From positions 2,407,726 to 2,471,725 of the forward strand of contig NZ_KB905378.1 of the NCBI RefSeq assembly GCF_000379085.1: a stretch of DNA of 64,000 nt. Reading direction: 5' to 3'. The notes under the pieces are model-generated. The model worked only from the letters and a program-made list of their open reading frames with translations. It was not told the DNA's origin and ran no database searches. Both the position numbers and the translations under genes were made by a program. Positions within the stretch are counted from its first letter, which is position 1, and every line of letters begins with the position of its first letter. This DNA comes from Halomicrobium katesii DSM 19301. Its GTDB lineage: Archaea; Halobacteriota; Halobacteria; Halobacteriales; Haloarculaceae. Shown here one piece after another: positions 54,967 to 62,360 of this stretch.

Positions 54967-55036
54967 GACGGTACGACCCCCAGGGAGTCGCTCGCTATCC
55001 AAACTGTTTTGACCGGTCACGGCAGTGTGTGAACCG

Positions 55037-56074
55037 ATGACTGTACGTGTAGGTGTTCTGGGGGCCACTGGTGCGGTCGGTCAGCGACTCATCCAGTTGC
55101 TCGAACCGCACTCCGATTTCGAGATCGCAGCACTGACTGCCAGCGAATCCAGTGCCGGCAAGGCGTACCGAGAGGCGGCCAAGTGGCGCATCGACGCGCC
55201 GATTCCCGAGGACGTGGCCGAGATCGAAGTCGGCGCGACCACGCCCGAGGACGTGCCCGACGACGTGGACCTGATCTTCTCGTCGCTCCCCTCCGGCGTC
55301 GGTGCCGAGGTCGAACCCGAGTTCTGCGAGGCGGGCTACGTCGTCTCCTCGAACTCCTCGAACGGCCGCATGGACGAGGACGTGCCGCTCGTGATCCCCG
55401 AGGTCAACGCCGATCACCTCGACGTGCTCGAACGCCAGCGCGAGGAACGCGGCTGGGACGGCGCGCTCCTGAAGAACCCGAACTGCTCGACGATCACGAT
55501 GGTGCCGCCGCTGGCGGCACTGGACGAGGCCTTCGGTCTGACGGACGTGCGCGTCTCGACGCTACAGGCCGTCTCCGGGGCGGGCTACGACGGCGTCACG
55601 TCGATGGAGATCATCGACAACGCGATCCCGCACATCGGCGGCGAGGAGGAGAAGATGGAGACCGAGTCTCGGAAGCTGCTGGGCGGCTTCGACGGCACGG
55701 CGATCGAACGCCACGGGATGGACGTGGCGGCCTCCTGTAACCGCATCGCGACGCTCGACGGCCACCTCGAAAACGTCTGGGTCGACACCGAGGACGACGT
55801 GACTGTCGCCGACGCCGAGGACGCGCTGCGGTCGGCGGCGGGCATCGACCTGCCGTCCTCGCCCGACCAGCTGATCCGGGTCTTCGACGAGCCCGATCGG
55901 CCACAGCCCCGCCTCGACCGCAACATCGAGGACGGGATGGGCGTCGCGGTCGGCGGCGTCCAGGAGACGACCGACGGACTCCAGTTCAACTGTCTCGCTC
56001 ACAACACGATGCGGGGCGCTGCGGGCGCGAGCGTCCTCAACGGCGAGCTGCTGGCGGCCAACGGCTACCTGTAG
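55037..56074 (+). CDS. asd: Aspartate-semialdehyde dehydrogenase
   Basis: 345 residues from ATG 55037. NADP site VGVLGATGAVGQRLIQLL; catalytic Cys in LLKNPNCSTITMVPPLA near residue 150; QAVSGAGYDG and the active-site His in ERHGMDVAASCNR. This is the archaeal/fungal-type ASADH making aspartate semialdehyde from aspartyl phosphate, feeding lysine, threonine and methionine synthesis. It stands alone, 70 bases after the hairpin element. Confidence 0.93.
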   Translation: MTVRVGVLGATGAVGQRLIQLLEPHSDFEIAALTASESSAGKAYREAAKWRIDAPIPEDVAEIEVGATTPEDVPDDVDLIFSSLPSGVGAEVEPEFCEAGYVVSSNSSNGRMDEDVPLVIPEVNADHLDVLERQREERGWDGALLKNPNCSTITMVPPLAALDEAFGLTDVRVSTLQAVSGAGYDGVTSMEIIDNAIPHIGGEEEKMETESRKLLGGFDGTAIERHGMDVAASCNRIATLDGHLENVWVDTEDDVTVADAEDALRSAAGIDLPSSPDQLIRVFDEPDRPQPRLDRNIEDGMGVAVGGVQETTDGLQFNCLAHNTMRGAAGASVLNGELLAANGYL

Positions 56075-56119
56075 CAGTCTCACGCACTTTTTCTGGGTCG
56101 GCGCAGACGGATCGTCGTA

Positions 56120-56509
56120 ATGGTGTCACGTGAGACGAAGGTACAGGCCGGGGCTGCCGCCGTCGGGCTGGTGGTGCTCGGCGTCGGTGCGACACGACTC
56201 GACCTGTCGGTCTGGTGGACCCAGCCGCTGCTCGTGGGGCTGTTCGAGGCGATCGTCTTCGGTGGCGGCCATCTCTACTTCGTCCTCCGCGGTGACGGTG
56301 GCAGCGTGTCACTCACCGCGCGACGGCGGTTTCTGTGGCTCATCCTGGCGTTTCTGACGCTCGTCCCGCTCGTCGTGCTCGCTGGCGAGCGGACGCTCGG
56401 TCCGTTCGGGGTCCGGCAGGTGCTCATGTGGGCGCTCGGTGGCATCACCGTCGTCTACCTGTCCCTCGAAGGCATCGCCGGCTACCGGGCGACGATGGCC
56501 GAGAATTAG
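56120..56509 (+). CDS. Small membrane protein, function unknown
   Basis: 129 residues with four hydrophobic segments: GAAAVGLVVLGVGATRL, PLLVGLFEAIVFGGGHLYFV, FLWLILAFLTLVPLVVLAG and LMWALGGITVVYLSLEGI. No motif recognised. It overlaps the convergent dehydrogenase gene by four bases at 56506-56509. Confidence 0.65.
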   Translation: MVSRETKVQAGAAAVGLVVLGVGATRLDLSVWWTQPLLVGLFEAIVFGGGHLYFVLRGDGGSVSLTARRRFLWLILAFLTLVPLVVLAGERTLGPFGVRQVLMWALGGITVVYLSLEGIAGYRATMAEN

Positions 56510-57459
56510 AGGTCGATCTGGTTCCGGAGTCCGTCCCACTCGCCGGTCTCCTCGGCGCGCCCGACGTTCTCGGCGAGGATGTCGGCCGTGCGCTCGTAGT
56601 ACGCGGGCGTGTGGCCGGAAGCGTGGGGCGTCACGAAGACGTTGTCGAAGCCCCACAGCGGGTGGTCCTCGGGCAGCGGCTCCGGGTCGGTCACGTCCAG
56701 CTGTGCCGCGCCGATGTAGTTGCTCTGGATCGCCGACGTGAGCGCGTCGGTGTCGACGACGCCGCCGCGGGCGACGTTGACGAAGATCGCCTCGGGGTGC
56801 ATCGTGCGGAACAGCTGCTCGTCGAACAGCCCCTCGGTCGCGTCGGTCAGCGGGCACGCGACCGCGACGTACTCGGCGTCGGTGACGGCCTCGTGGATCT
56901 CGTCGAAGCCGTACACCTCGTCCGTCGGTCCGCCCTTCTCCGGAGTGTAGCGGACGCCGACGGTGTCGACGTCGAACCCCGCGAGTCGGTCGACGATGGC
57001 CTGACCGATCGCGCCGAGCCCCACGACCGCCACCGTCGAGCCGGCGAGTTCGCCCGACTGGAGGGCGCGCCACTGTCGCTCCTGCTGGCGACGACGCGCT
57101 TCGAAGAAGCGCCGGGTAAAGGCGAGGAACGAGCCGATCACGTGCTCGGCGATGTTCGGGCCGTGGACGCCCGAGGCCGTCGTCAGCGCGATCTCCCGTT
57201 CGGCGAACTCGTCGAGGGGCAGGTGGTCGTAGCCGGCGTAGATGCTGGCGAACAGCTGGATCTCGTTCGCGTGACCGAGCAGTTCGTCGTCGAACGGCCC
57301 GGCCGAGACCACCGTCGCCGTCTCGACGGCCGCTCGCTCTTGCTCGGGCGTCCGGGCGACCGTGACCGTCGCCTCGGGCAGTCGCTCGCGGACCGCGTCG
57401 GCGTACGATTCGACCGGCAGGCCGTGTGCTTTCTGCCGCAGGATGGCGATCTCAGTCAC
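56506..57459 (-). CDS. D-2-hydroxyacid dehydrogenase
   Basis: 317 residues from GTG 57459. Formate/glycerate dehydrogenase fold: NAD site VAVVGLGAIGQAIVDRLAG near 148-166, catalytic Arg in FVNVARGGVVD, Glu in DVTDPEPLPEDHPLW and His in TPHASGHTP. Family members reduce or oxidise D-2-hydroxyacids; substrate undefined. An upstream in-frame ATG would add 19 basic Trp-rich residues and is unlikely. Confidence 0.88.
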   Translation of the reverse strand: MTEIAILRQKAHGLPVESYADAVRERLPEATVTVARTPEQERAAVETATVVSAGPFDDELLGHANEIQLFASIYAGYDHLPLDEFAEREIALTTASGVHGPNIAEHVIGSFLAFTRRFFEARRRQQERQWRALQSGELAGSTVAVVGLGAIGQAIVDRLAGFDVDTVGVRYTPEKGGPTDEVYGFDEIHEAVTDAEYVAVACPLTDATEGLFDEQLFRTMHPEAIFVNVARGGVVDTDALTSAIQSNYIGAAQLDVTDPEPLPEDHPLWGFDNVFVTPHASGHTPAYYERTADILAENVGRAEETGEWDGLRNQIDL

Positions 57460-57645
57460 GCGCTGCCACCTCGGTTTGGGCCAGAGACATAGTAGTCGTT
57501 CCAGCCAGTGGCTCAAAACAGTACTGTCACGGAGACCGGCGGTGGACGCCCCTCACCGTACCGCTCGTTTCGATCTATTCGTGGAGAAATATCGGCAGCG
57601 ACGGAGCGAGCGCCGATATCGGCGAGTCGCGCCGTTTCGCGATGC

Positions 57646-57681
57646 CATATTTAATGACGGTGTGGTTCCACGGTCAGTGTA
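57646..57681 (+). promoter_or_regulatory. Promoter of the HalX response regulator
   Basis: CATATTTAATG at 57646-57656 stands out in GC-rich sequence and ends about 26 bases before the ATG at 57682, a good TATA box for a leaderless or short-leader message. Confidence 0.6.
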
Positions 57682-58275
57682 ATGTGTGGTGACTGGGACA
57701 CCGTACTCGTCGTCGACGACGATCCCGCTTGCCGGGATCTCCACTCGATCTGGCTCGACGGCGAGTACGAGGTGCTGACGGCCGCCGATGGGAGGGCGGC
57801 GCTGGAGAAGGTGGGGGACGCCGACGTGATGCTCCTCGACAGAGAGATGCCTCACATGAACGGGGCGGAGGTGGCACGGCGACTGGCCGAGCGACCGGAC
57901 GACTGCTACGTCGTCATGATCTCCGGCGTGGAGCCGGACTTCGACGTTTGGGAGTTGATCGTCGACGACTACCTGACCAAGCCGGTGTCGCGCGAGACGG
58001 TACTCGACGTAGTCGAGACCATGCTCTCGCGGGGTGCCTGCCGACGGTTGCTCCGGGAGTACTTCTCCCTGACCGCGCGGATGGCGACGCTCGAACTCCG
58101 GACCAGTCGGGACGCGCTCCGCGACAGCGACGAGTATCGCGACCTGATCGCCGAACGCGAGGCCACGCGAGCCACGCTCGACGACCGTCTCGAACAGTTC
58201 GACGGTCACTGGCGGCAAGCGATCCTCGCGGCGGTCAGCGACGATCTGGGATCGGAGTCGCAATCTGTCACCTGA
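57682..58275 (+). CDS. Response regulator with HalX domain
   Basis: 197 residues. Receiver domain 1-118: acidic pair in VLVVDDDPAC, phosphoacceptor Asp in VMLLDREMPHMNG, Thr/Ser at VVMISGVEP and Lys in LTKPVS. The C-terminal ~70 residues form the coiled HalX domain (TARMATLELRTSRDALRDSDEYRDL ... LDDRLEQF in two helices), found almost only in haloarchaea. No histidine kinase is adjacent. Output is probably protein-protein rather than DNA binding. Confidence 0.9.
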   Translation: MCGDWDTVLVVDDDPACRDLHSIWLDGEYEVLTAADGRAALEKVGDADVMLLDREMPHMNGAEVARRLAERPDDCYVVMISGVEPDFDVWELIVDDYLTKPVSRETVLDVVETMLSRGACRRLLREYFSLTARMATLELRTSRDALRDSDEYRDLIAEREATRATLDDRLEQFDGHWRQAILAAVSDDLGSESQSVT

Positions 58276-58341
58276 CCGTCGGGCCGTCGCGCGATGGGCG
58301 GCGAACAAGGAATTTAAGCCCCCTCCGAACAGGGGTGGCGT

Positions 58342-59700
58342 ATGGAGCGCGTAGATGTCGCGATCGTCGGCGGCGGGCCCGCCGGTACGTCTGCCGGTCG
58401 GGCAGCCGCCGAACAGGGTGCCGAGGCCGTCGTGGTCGAGAAGGGGGTCCCGAGAGCCGACCGAGACGGACTGGGGCCCGACTCGACTGACGCCGCCGGC
58501 TTTCTGGATTACTGGACCGAACTCGCCGGCTTCGGTCCCGACGAGTTCCCCGACTCGGTGAAGCTCGCGGACCTCGACGGCGCGGAGTTCATCGGGCCCA
58601 CCGAGTCGGTCCTGATCGAAGAGACGGGGATCGACTCCGCGTATCCCGGATTCGGTTTCACCTTCCAGCGGGCTCGCTTCGACGACTGGCTGCGCGACTG
58701 CGCCGAGACGGCGGGCGCTCGGTACCGCGTCGGCACGAGCGTCACCGGCGTCGAGACCGACCTCTCGGGCGGCATCGAGCACACGCTGGAACTCTCGGAC
58801 GGCGAGTCGATCGTCGCCGACGCGCTCGTCCTCGCGGACGGCCCCCAGCGGACGGTCACCGGCCGCGTCCTCGATCAGTTCCTCCCGGCGAACGAGTCAC
58901 TCTCCGAGCGGCTCCCGTCGACGGAGGCCAACCACATCGCCTACCAGGAACACCGCCGGATGCCCGAGGAGCTGTTTCCCGAGGACCGGATCCAGTTCTG
59001 GTGGGGCGTGATGCCCGGTCACACCGCCTACCCGTGGATCTTCCCGAACGACGACAACGTGGCTCGGATCGGCCTCACGATGCCGATCGGGCTGGACATC
59101 GACGACTACGACGCCAGCGAGTGGGCCCTGCTCCGGGAGGACGACGACAAGATCCCGCAGGGCCGCACCTACGTCGAGCGCCTGCTCGAACGGCAGTTTC
59201 CCGGCTACGACCTCAACGAGTTCCCGCTGGTCGAGGATCGGGGCAAGACCGACGGCACGGAGACGTACCCGATCTCTTCGACCCGGCCGATCGACTCGCC
59301 GACCGACGCGAACGTCGCCGTCGTCGGCGGCGCGATGGGCGCGACCTCCGCCTTCCACGAGGGCGGAGACCACGTCGCCGTCCGAACCGGCTCTATCGCC
59401 GGTGAGTTGGCCGCGACGGACGCGCTCGACCGCTACAACGACGCCTGGAAGGACGCACTCGAATCCGAGATCCTCCGCAACGTCGCCTTCGCCGACTTGG
59501 TCGAGGGATACGATCCGACGACCTGGGACCGCGTGTTCGCCACCGTCAATGCGATGCAGACCGTCGACGGGTCTCTGTGGCGACAGGCCCTGGCTGCCGG
59601 CACGCTGGGGCTCAAGACCGTCGCCGGCTACAAGTGGCGCAAGTACCAGTACCGCGACGGCGGCTACGTTCAACTCGCCGAGTCCGAGTACACCGTCTGA
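58342..59700 (+). CDS. Geranylgeranyl-reductase-family flavoprotein
   Basis: 452 residues. N-terminal FAD site VDVAIVGGGPAGTSAGRAAAE and FQRARFDDWLRDCAE; central segment FWWGVMPGHTAYPWIFPNDDN resembles the YxWxFP motif of archaeal GGR, which saturates isoprenoid chains; VAVVGGAMGATSAFHEGGDHVAV is the second FAD motif. Saturation of archaeal lipid or quinone side chains is the likely role, but several haloarchaeal paralogs exist. TATA AATTTAAG lies 28 bases before the ATG. The stop is the left TGA of a degraded hairpin element. Confidence 0.82.
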   Translation: MERVDVAIVGGGPAGTSAGRAAAEQGAEAVVVEKGVPRADRDGLGPDSTDAAGFLDYWTELAGFGPDEFPDSVKLADLDGAEFIGPTESVLIEETGIDSAYPGFGFTFQRARFDDWLRDCAETAGARYRVGTSVTGVETDLSGGIEHTLELSDGESIVADALVLADGPQRTVTGRVLDQFLPANESLSERLPSTEANHIAYQEHRRMPEELFPEDRIQFWWGVMPGHTAYPWIFPNDDNVARIGLTMPIGLDIDDYDASEWALLREDDDKIPQGRTYVERLLERQFPGYDLNEFPLVEDRGKTDGTETYPISSTRPIDSPTDANVAVVGGAMGATSAFHEGGDHVAVRTGSIAGELAATDALDRYNDAWKDALESEILRNVAFADLVEGYDPTTWDRVFATVNAMQTVDGSLWRQALAAGTLGLKTVAGYKWRKYQYRDGGYVQLAESEYTV

Positions 59701-59772
59701 TACGGAGTAGCGTCGCAGTGTACCGGGATCGCTACCCCGTGGCGACGATCGCCGGTCAGCACCGACAGTGAA
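59698..59772 (+). repeat. Hairpin element copy 7, degraded right end, at a stop codon
   Basis: The stop codon TGA at 59698-59700 is followed by TACGG, then sequence resembling the copies at 20912 and 48650 (TACCCCGTGGCGACG and GATCGCCGG). The expected CCGTATGA end is not intact; the similarity fades near 59772. Confidence 0.65.
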
Positions 59773-59839
59773 CCGGACGAATCCCCTGCAGTGGTCGCGG
59801 CCGGACCGCAACCCCTTACCCGTCCGACGGACTAGCATC

Positions 59840-60095
59840 GACTGCGTGCCTTTTGTCCCCGCCCGAGGCCCGTCTTTCGGGACGATGACAGCGCGGCGAA
59901 CCCGGGCACGCGACAGTCGACTCGACGGCTGACGCCGTCTCACTACATGGAGGCCTTGCACGCCTCCCGGTTCAGTGGTACGCACCACTTCACCACTCGG
60001 TTGCGCTACGCGCAACCCGCCCGACACGAGGGTTTGCCGGTCGACAGGGCGCACTGCCCCGGATGATGCCGGTCGTTAGTGTTTCGGGCCCACAT
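59840..60095. ncRNA. Candidate structured RNA, identity unknown
   Basis: About 250 bases without an open frame but packed with strong inverted repeats: GACTGCGTGCC (59840) with GGGCACG and CAGTC (to 59918), CCCG/CGGG at 59870, GACGGC/GCCGTC near 59934, GGAGGC/GCCTCC near 59955, GTGGT/ACCAC near 59975, GGTTGCG/CGCAACC near 60000, GGGC/GCCC near 60050. I looked for the apical GGAAG/AGCAG signature of 7S RNA and for the conserved RNase P blocks on both strands and found neither. It may be an unnamed RNA gene or a decayed repeat cluster. Strand undecided. Confidence 0.3.
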
Positions 60096-60228
60096 TTCAA
60101 CTTCCAAGAGGCGAAATCGCAGGACTGCAGCAGTACCCCAATGTCACCAGAAGCGAATTGCCCTGTGAGCTTGGCGATTAAGGACTACTATACTTACTCA
60201 TAATTATATGGTGACGGAGGGAAAGGAG

Positions 60229-60270
60229 TGCTCCGTCAGGGATTCGAACCCTGGTCCTTGCCGTGAGAGG
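60229..60270 (-). pseudogene. 3' fragment of tRNA-Glu (attachment site)
   Basis: On the minus strand the sequence from the anticodon loop (CCTCTCACGG, anticodon CTC) through T arm CAGGG-TTCGAAT-CCCTG to GACGGAGCA is a tRNA-Glu 3' part of about 42 nt. The 5' half (acceptor, D arm, 5' anticodon strand) is absent. Such fragments are the distal att copies of elements that integrate into tRNA genes. With this orientation the intact tRNA-Glu should lie to the right, beyond 64000, so the island extends rightward from here. Confidence 0.8.
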
Positions 60271-60280
60271 ACTCAGTATG

Positions 60281-60380
60281 CCTCTATAAAAGGTTTTTGG
60301 CACCCGGTTTGACCCTTTATGTCGTCCCGTCTGTTTTCGTCCGTGTAACCGTCTCTAACGGGTTCGAGATTTATATAACA
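60281..60380 (+). promoter_or_regulatory. Two TATA-like boxes at the island end
   Basis: CTCTATAAAAGG at 60281-60292 and GATTTATATAACAGG near 60366-60380 are the strongest TATA-like stretches in the region. No conventional gene follows either one directly; the first start downstream would be inside the mini-transposon. They may drive a gene now interrupted or a short RNA. Confidence 0.35.
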
Positions 60381-60496
60381 GGGTGGAATTGCCGGAAAGG
60401 CAATGGCGGTTCGCTTGATTCTACCCAGGTCCTTGCCCACAGTGGGAGGGTGTCATAGAACGGTTCTCATGGTTTCGTTGACTTCCTCAAAACGCT

Positions 60497-60512
60497 GTAC
60501 ACTTGGTGCACG
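60497..60512. promoter_or_regulatory. Candidate RHH operator, left copy
   Basis: GTACACTTGGTGCACG lies 23 bases before the RHH frame. It is the inverted counterpart, with one mismatch, of the site at 60750-60765. It could be an operator for autoregulation or a subterminal transposase site. Confidence 0.4.
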
Positions 60513-60534
60513 CCATTTTTAGTGGGTTATAGAT

Positions 60535-60735
60535 ATAGGCAAAGAGAAATTCGGCGTTGCTGTTGACGAAGAGATCGTACAAGAAGTGGACGAATTAGTT
60601 GCTGAGTGTGACGATCTCGGAGCCAGCCGCTCCGAGATCGTCGAGGCCATCCTCACAGCGTTCGTTCAATCCGAGTCAAATCACGCTGAACGAGTGAGAG
60701 AAATCATAATTCGGAAACGAAAAGGGATACTCTAA
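60535..60735 (+). CDS. Ribbon-helix-helix DNA-binding protein lacking a standard start codon
   Basis: The frame ending at TAA 60733-60735 reads KEKFGVAVDEEIVQEVDEL, then GASRSEIVEAILTAFVQS and a basic tail RKRKGIL: strand, helix, turn and helix of a MetJ/Arc-type repressor. The family would normally start two or three residues before KEKF; there the codon is ATA (60535), preceded in frame by GTT, TGG and the stop TAG at 60520, so no ATG, GTG or TTG is available. Palindromic GTGCAC-type sites flank it on both sides and are candidate operators. Either ATA is used, or the gene has lost its start. Confidence 0.6.
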   Translation: MGKEKFGVAVDEEIVQEVDELVAECDDLGASRSEIVEAILTAFVQSESNHAERVREIIIRKRKGIL

Positions 60736-60748
60736 ACATTTCAACGCA

Positions 60749-60767
60749 CCGTGCACCAAGTGCACGG
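60749..60767. promoter_or_regulatory. Candidate RHH operator, right copy (perfect palindrome)
   Basis: CCGTGCAC-CAA-GTGCACGG is a perfect 8-bp inverted repeat with a 3-base centre, 13 bases after the RHH stop codon. RHH dimers commonly bind such short palindromes. Confidence 0.45.
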
Positions 60768-60849
60768 CTTTCTAAGCTAGTAACGCTCTATAATAATCAC
60801 AATCTCGACCATAGTGTGTGAAGACTTCTATGACACCCTCCACAGTGGG

Positions 60850-61062
60850 TCAATCGGCGGCAAGGATCTGGGGTCGCGGGGGTTTATACCGCAACCGCTC
60901 AGACGCCCGAAATCCGGTACATCCTACCCCGGTTGACCGCCGATCTTTATAAGCAAAGTCGGAACCGACCCGACTACAGACGAATATCGAGGTTTACCCG
61001 AGGTAAATGTAGATCCGATCGCCCAGAAAGCACGCACGCGTAGCGCCCCTCGCTCAGTTCGC
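60850..61062 (+). promoter_or_regulatory. Upstream region of the island gene at 61063
   Basis: Together with the tail of the mini-transposon this is more than 300 bases without a standard gene. It contains TTTATACCG near 60890 and a better TATA element, ATCTTTATAAGC near 60943-60954, which would give a leader of about 80-90 nt. A GAGGTTTACCCGAGGTAAA inverted repeat lies near 60990. Nothing else is recognised. Confidence 0.4.
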
Positions 61063-61464
61063 ATGTCCATCGAGACACCGCATCCGATCGAAGGCGACGA
61101 ACCGACCGACTCGACCGCCGCCGAACGGGCGAACGAAGCTGCCGGGAACCAGCCGAACCCTCTCGAAGTCGAGCCGTGGGAGGACATCGGTCGCACCCTC
61201 CTCCGCGCGCGCCTCGAACACGCTAGCGAGGAGGCCGTCCGCGACGCCTTCCGACAGGCGACGTCGCGCATCGCCGACGGCGACGAGCTGACCGAAGGCG
61301 ACATCAGAGGAATGTACCACGCTATCGAGGACGCGAAGCGAGCGGTCGAGTTGGCAGCGGCGGCGTCGCCCGAGACCGCACCGGCCCCCGATCTCTGGGA
61401 GTTCCTCTCCGAGGAAAATAGACAGGCGTACGTCGAGGAAGTCGAACGGCGAGGCGGCCACTGA
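61063..61464 (+). CDS. Hypothetical acidic helical protein of the island
   Basis: 133 residues, soluble and acidic. After a disordered Pro/Glu start, helices dominate: WEDIGRTLLRARLEHASEEAV, LTEGDIRGMYHAIEDAKRAVEL, and a final EENRQAYVEEVERRGG. No Cys, membrane or catalytic motif. I recall similar short proteins in haloarchaeal islands but cannot name a family. Its neighbour is the DNA glycosylase 112 bases downstream. Confidence 0.55.
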   Translation: MSIETPHPIEGDEPTDSTAAERANEAAGNQPNPLEVEPWEDIGRTLLRARLEHASEEAVRDAFRQATSRIADGDELTEGDIRGMYHAIEDAKRAVELAAAASPETAPAPDLWEFLSEENRQAYVEEVERRGGH

Positions 61465-61576
61465 GAAGCGGTTCCGTCTGCCAGTCCACCGTAATCACGA
61501 ATCAGTCAGACGAAGGAATCTCAGACTCCCGACCTCCCGACGAACGTATTTCCCCGATAACGCGGCAGACTCTCAC

Positions 61577-62215
61577 GTGTTGAACCCCCAACGCTCGTTC
61601 GTTCGACCGCTGCTCGCCTGGCACGAAGCGAACGGCCGGCATCAGTTACCGTGGCGGGACCCCGACCGTTCGGCGTTCGACATCCTGATCGCGGAGATAC
61701 TGCTTCAGCGAACGACCGCCTCGGCCGTCGCCGGCGCGTACCTCCCGATAATCGCGCGGTACCCGTCGCCCGAAGCCGTCGTCGCCGCACACCCGGAAGC
61801 GGTCGAACGGCGAATCGCTCCGCTCGGTCTGGCGAAACGAGCGGAGTTCATCTGCCGAAGCGCTGAGCGGTTGCTCGCGCGGCACTCGGGAGACGTCCCC
61901 CACCGATACGAAGACTTGTTGGGACTCCACGGTGTCGGAGCGTACACCGCGCGCTCGGTCCTGATACACGCGTTCGACGAGGACATCGCGGCGGTGGACA
62001 CGAACGTGCGCCGCCTGATTTCCCGCTTCTTCGACGTGCCTCCGGACTCGGACGCTCTCGCCGATCTCGCCGACGCGCTCGCTCCCACTCAGCGCGGGAG
62101 CGAGTTCCAGCACGCGATGCTGGACTTCGCCGACGATGTCTGTACCGCCCGCACACCGCAGTGCGAGGCGTGCCCGTTCAGGGAACGCTGTCGGAGCCCC
62201 GTGTACGAGGACTGA
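61577..62215 (+). CDS. Mig-type HhH-GPD mismatch DNA glycosylase with Fe-S cluster
   Basis: 212 residues from GTG 61577. Endonuclease-III fold: HQLPWRDPDRSAFDILIAEI then LLQRTTASAVAGAYL; helix-hairpin-helix GLHGVGAYTARSVLIHAF near 116-133; catalytic Asp in AAVDTNVRRLISRFF near 140; cluster cysteines C-x6-C-x2-C-x5-C at the end. The segment EILLQRTTA, the GLAKRAEFI turn and GVGAYT are closer to the plasmid-borne Mig T/G-mismatch glycosylase of Methanothermobacter than to Nth or MutY. Mig repairs deaminated 5-methylcytosine next to m5C methylases; no methylase is in the window. Confidence 0.8.
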   Translation: MLNPQRSFVRPLLAWHEANGRHQLPWRDPDRSAFDILIAEILLQRTTASAVAGAYLPIIARYPSPEAVVAAHPEAVERRIAPLGLAKRAEFICRSAERLLARHSGDVPHRYEDLLGLHGVGAYTARSVLIHAFDEDIAAVDTNVRRLISRFFDVPPDSDALADLADALAPTQRGSEFQHAMLDFADDVCTARTPQCEACPFRERCRSPVYED

Positions 62216-62297
62216 GCAACCGCTTGGTGAATCAACGAGCCCCGTTTCGTGCTCGCAACGTGCCGTCTGTTGCCCTCGACCGAAGTATAGAAATCGT

Positions 62298-62323
62298 GAT
62301 TTCCGAAACTACGATTTCCGAAA
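62298..62323. promoter_or_regulatory. Paired 11-bp direct repeats upstream of the ATPase
   Basis: GATTTCCGAAA occurs at 62298-62308 and again at 62313-62323, 15 bases apart, in the AT-rich promoter 40-60 bases before the ATG at 62361. The nine-base TTTCCGAAA core is nearly symmetric. Repeats at this spacing on one DNA face suggest an operator for a dimeric repressor. Confidence 0.5.
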
Positions 62324-62360
62324 TCGCAGATTCTATTTAGATGGGTGCGTTGGGAGACGT

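Larger units (their letters stand above)
60447..60839. mobile_element. 393-bp mini-transposon with 14-bp inverted ends and 10-bp target duplication
   Basis: The ends AGGGTGTCATAGAA (60447-60460) and TTCTATGACACCCT (60826-60839) are perfect inverted repeats. The flanks CCACAGTGGG at 60437-60446 and 60840-60849 are identical direct repeats, that is a target-site duplication of 10 bp. A second pair of inverted 16-bp sequences lies inside (GTACACTTGGTGCACG at 60497 and CGTGCACCAAGTGCAC at 60750). There is no transposase; the only frame encodes a ribbon-helix-helix domain. A 10-bp duplication is a length I recall for ISH8-type IS4 elements, but that parentage is not shown here. Confidence 0.85.

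Noticed and set aside
59840-60140. SRP (7S) RNA or RNase P RNA gene
   Set aside because: The size and hairpin content suggested one of these, but the conserved apical GGAAG...AGCAG region of 7S RNA and the GAGGAAAGUCC and ACAGAA-type blocks of RNase P RNA are absent from both strands.
60229-60270. Functional tRNA-Glu
   Set aside because: Upstream sequence on the minus strand cannot form the acceptor, D arm or 5' anticodon stem, so only the 3' part is present.
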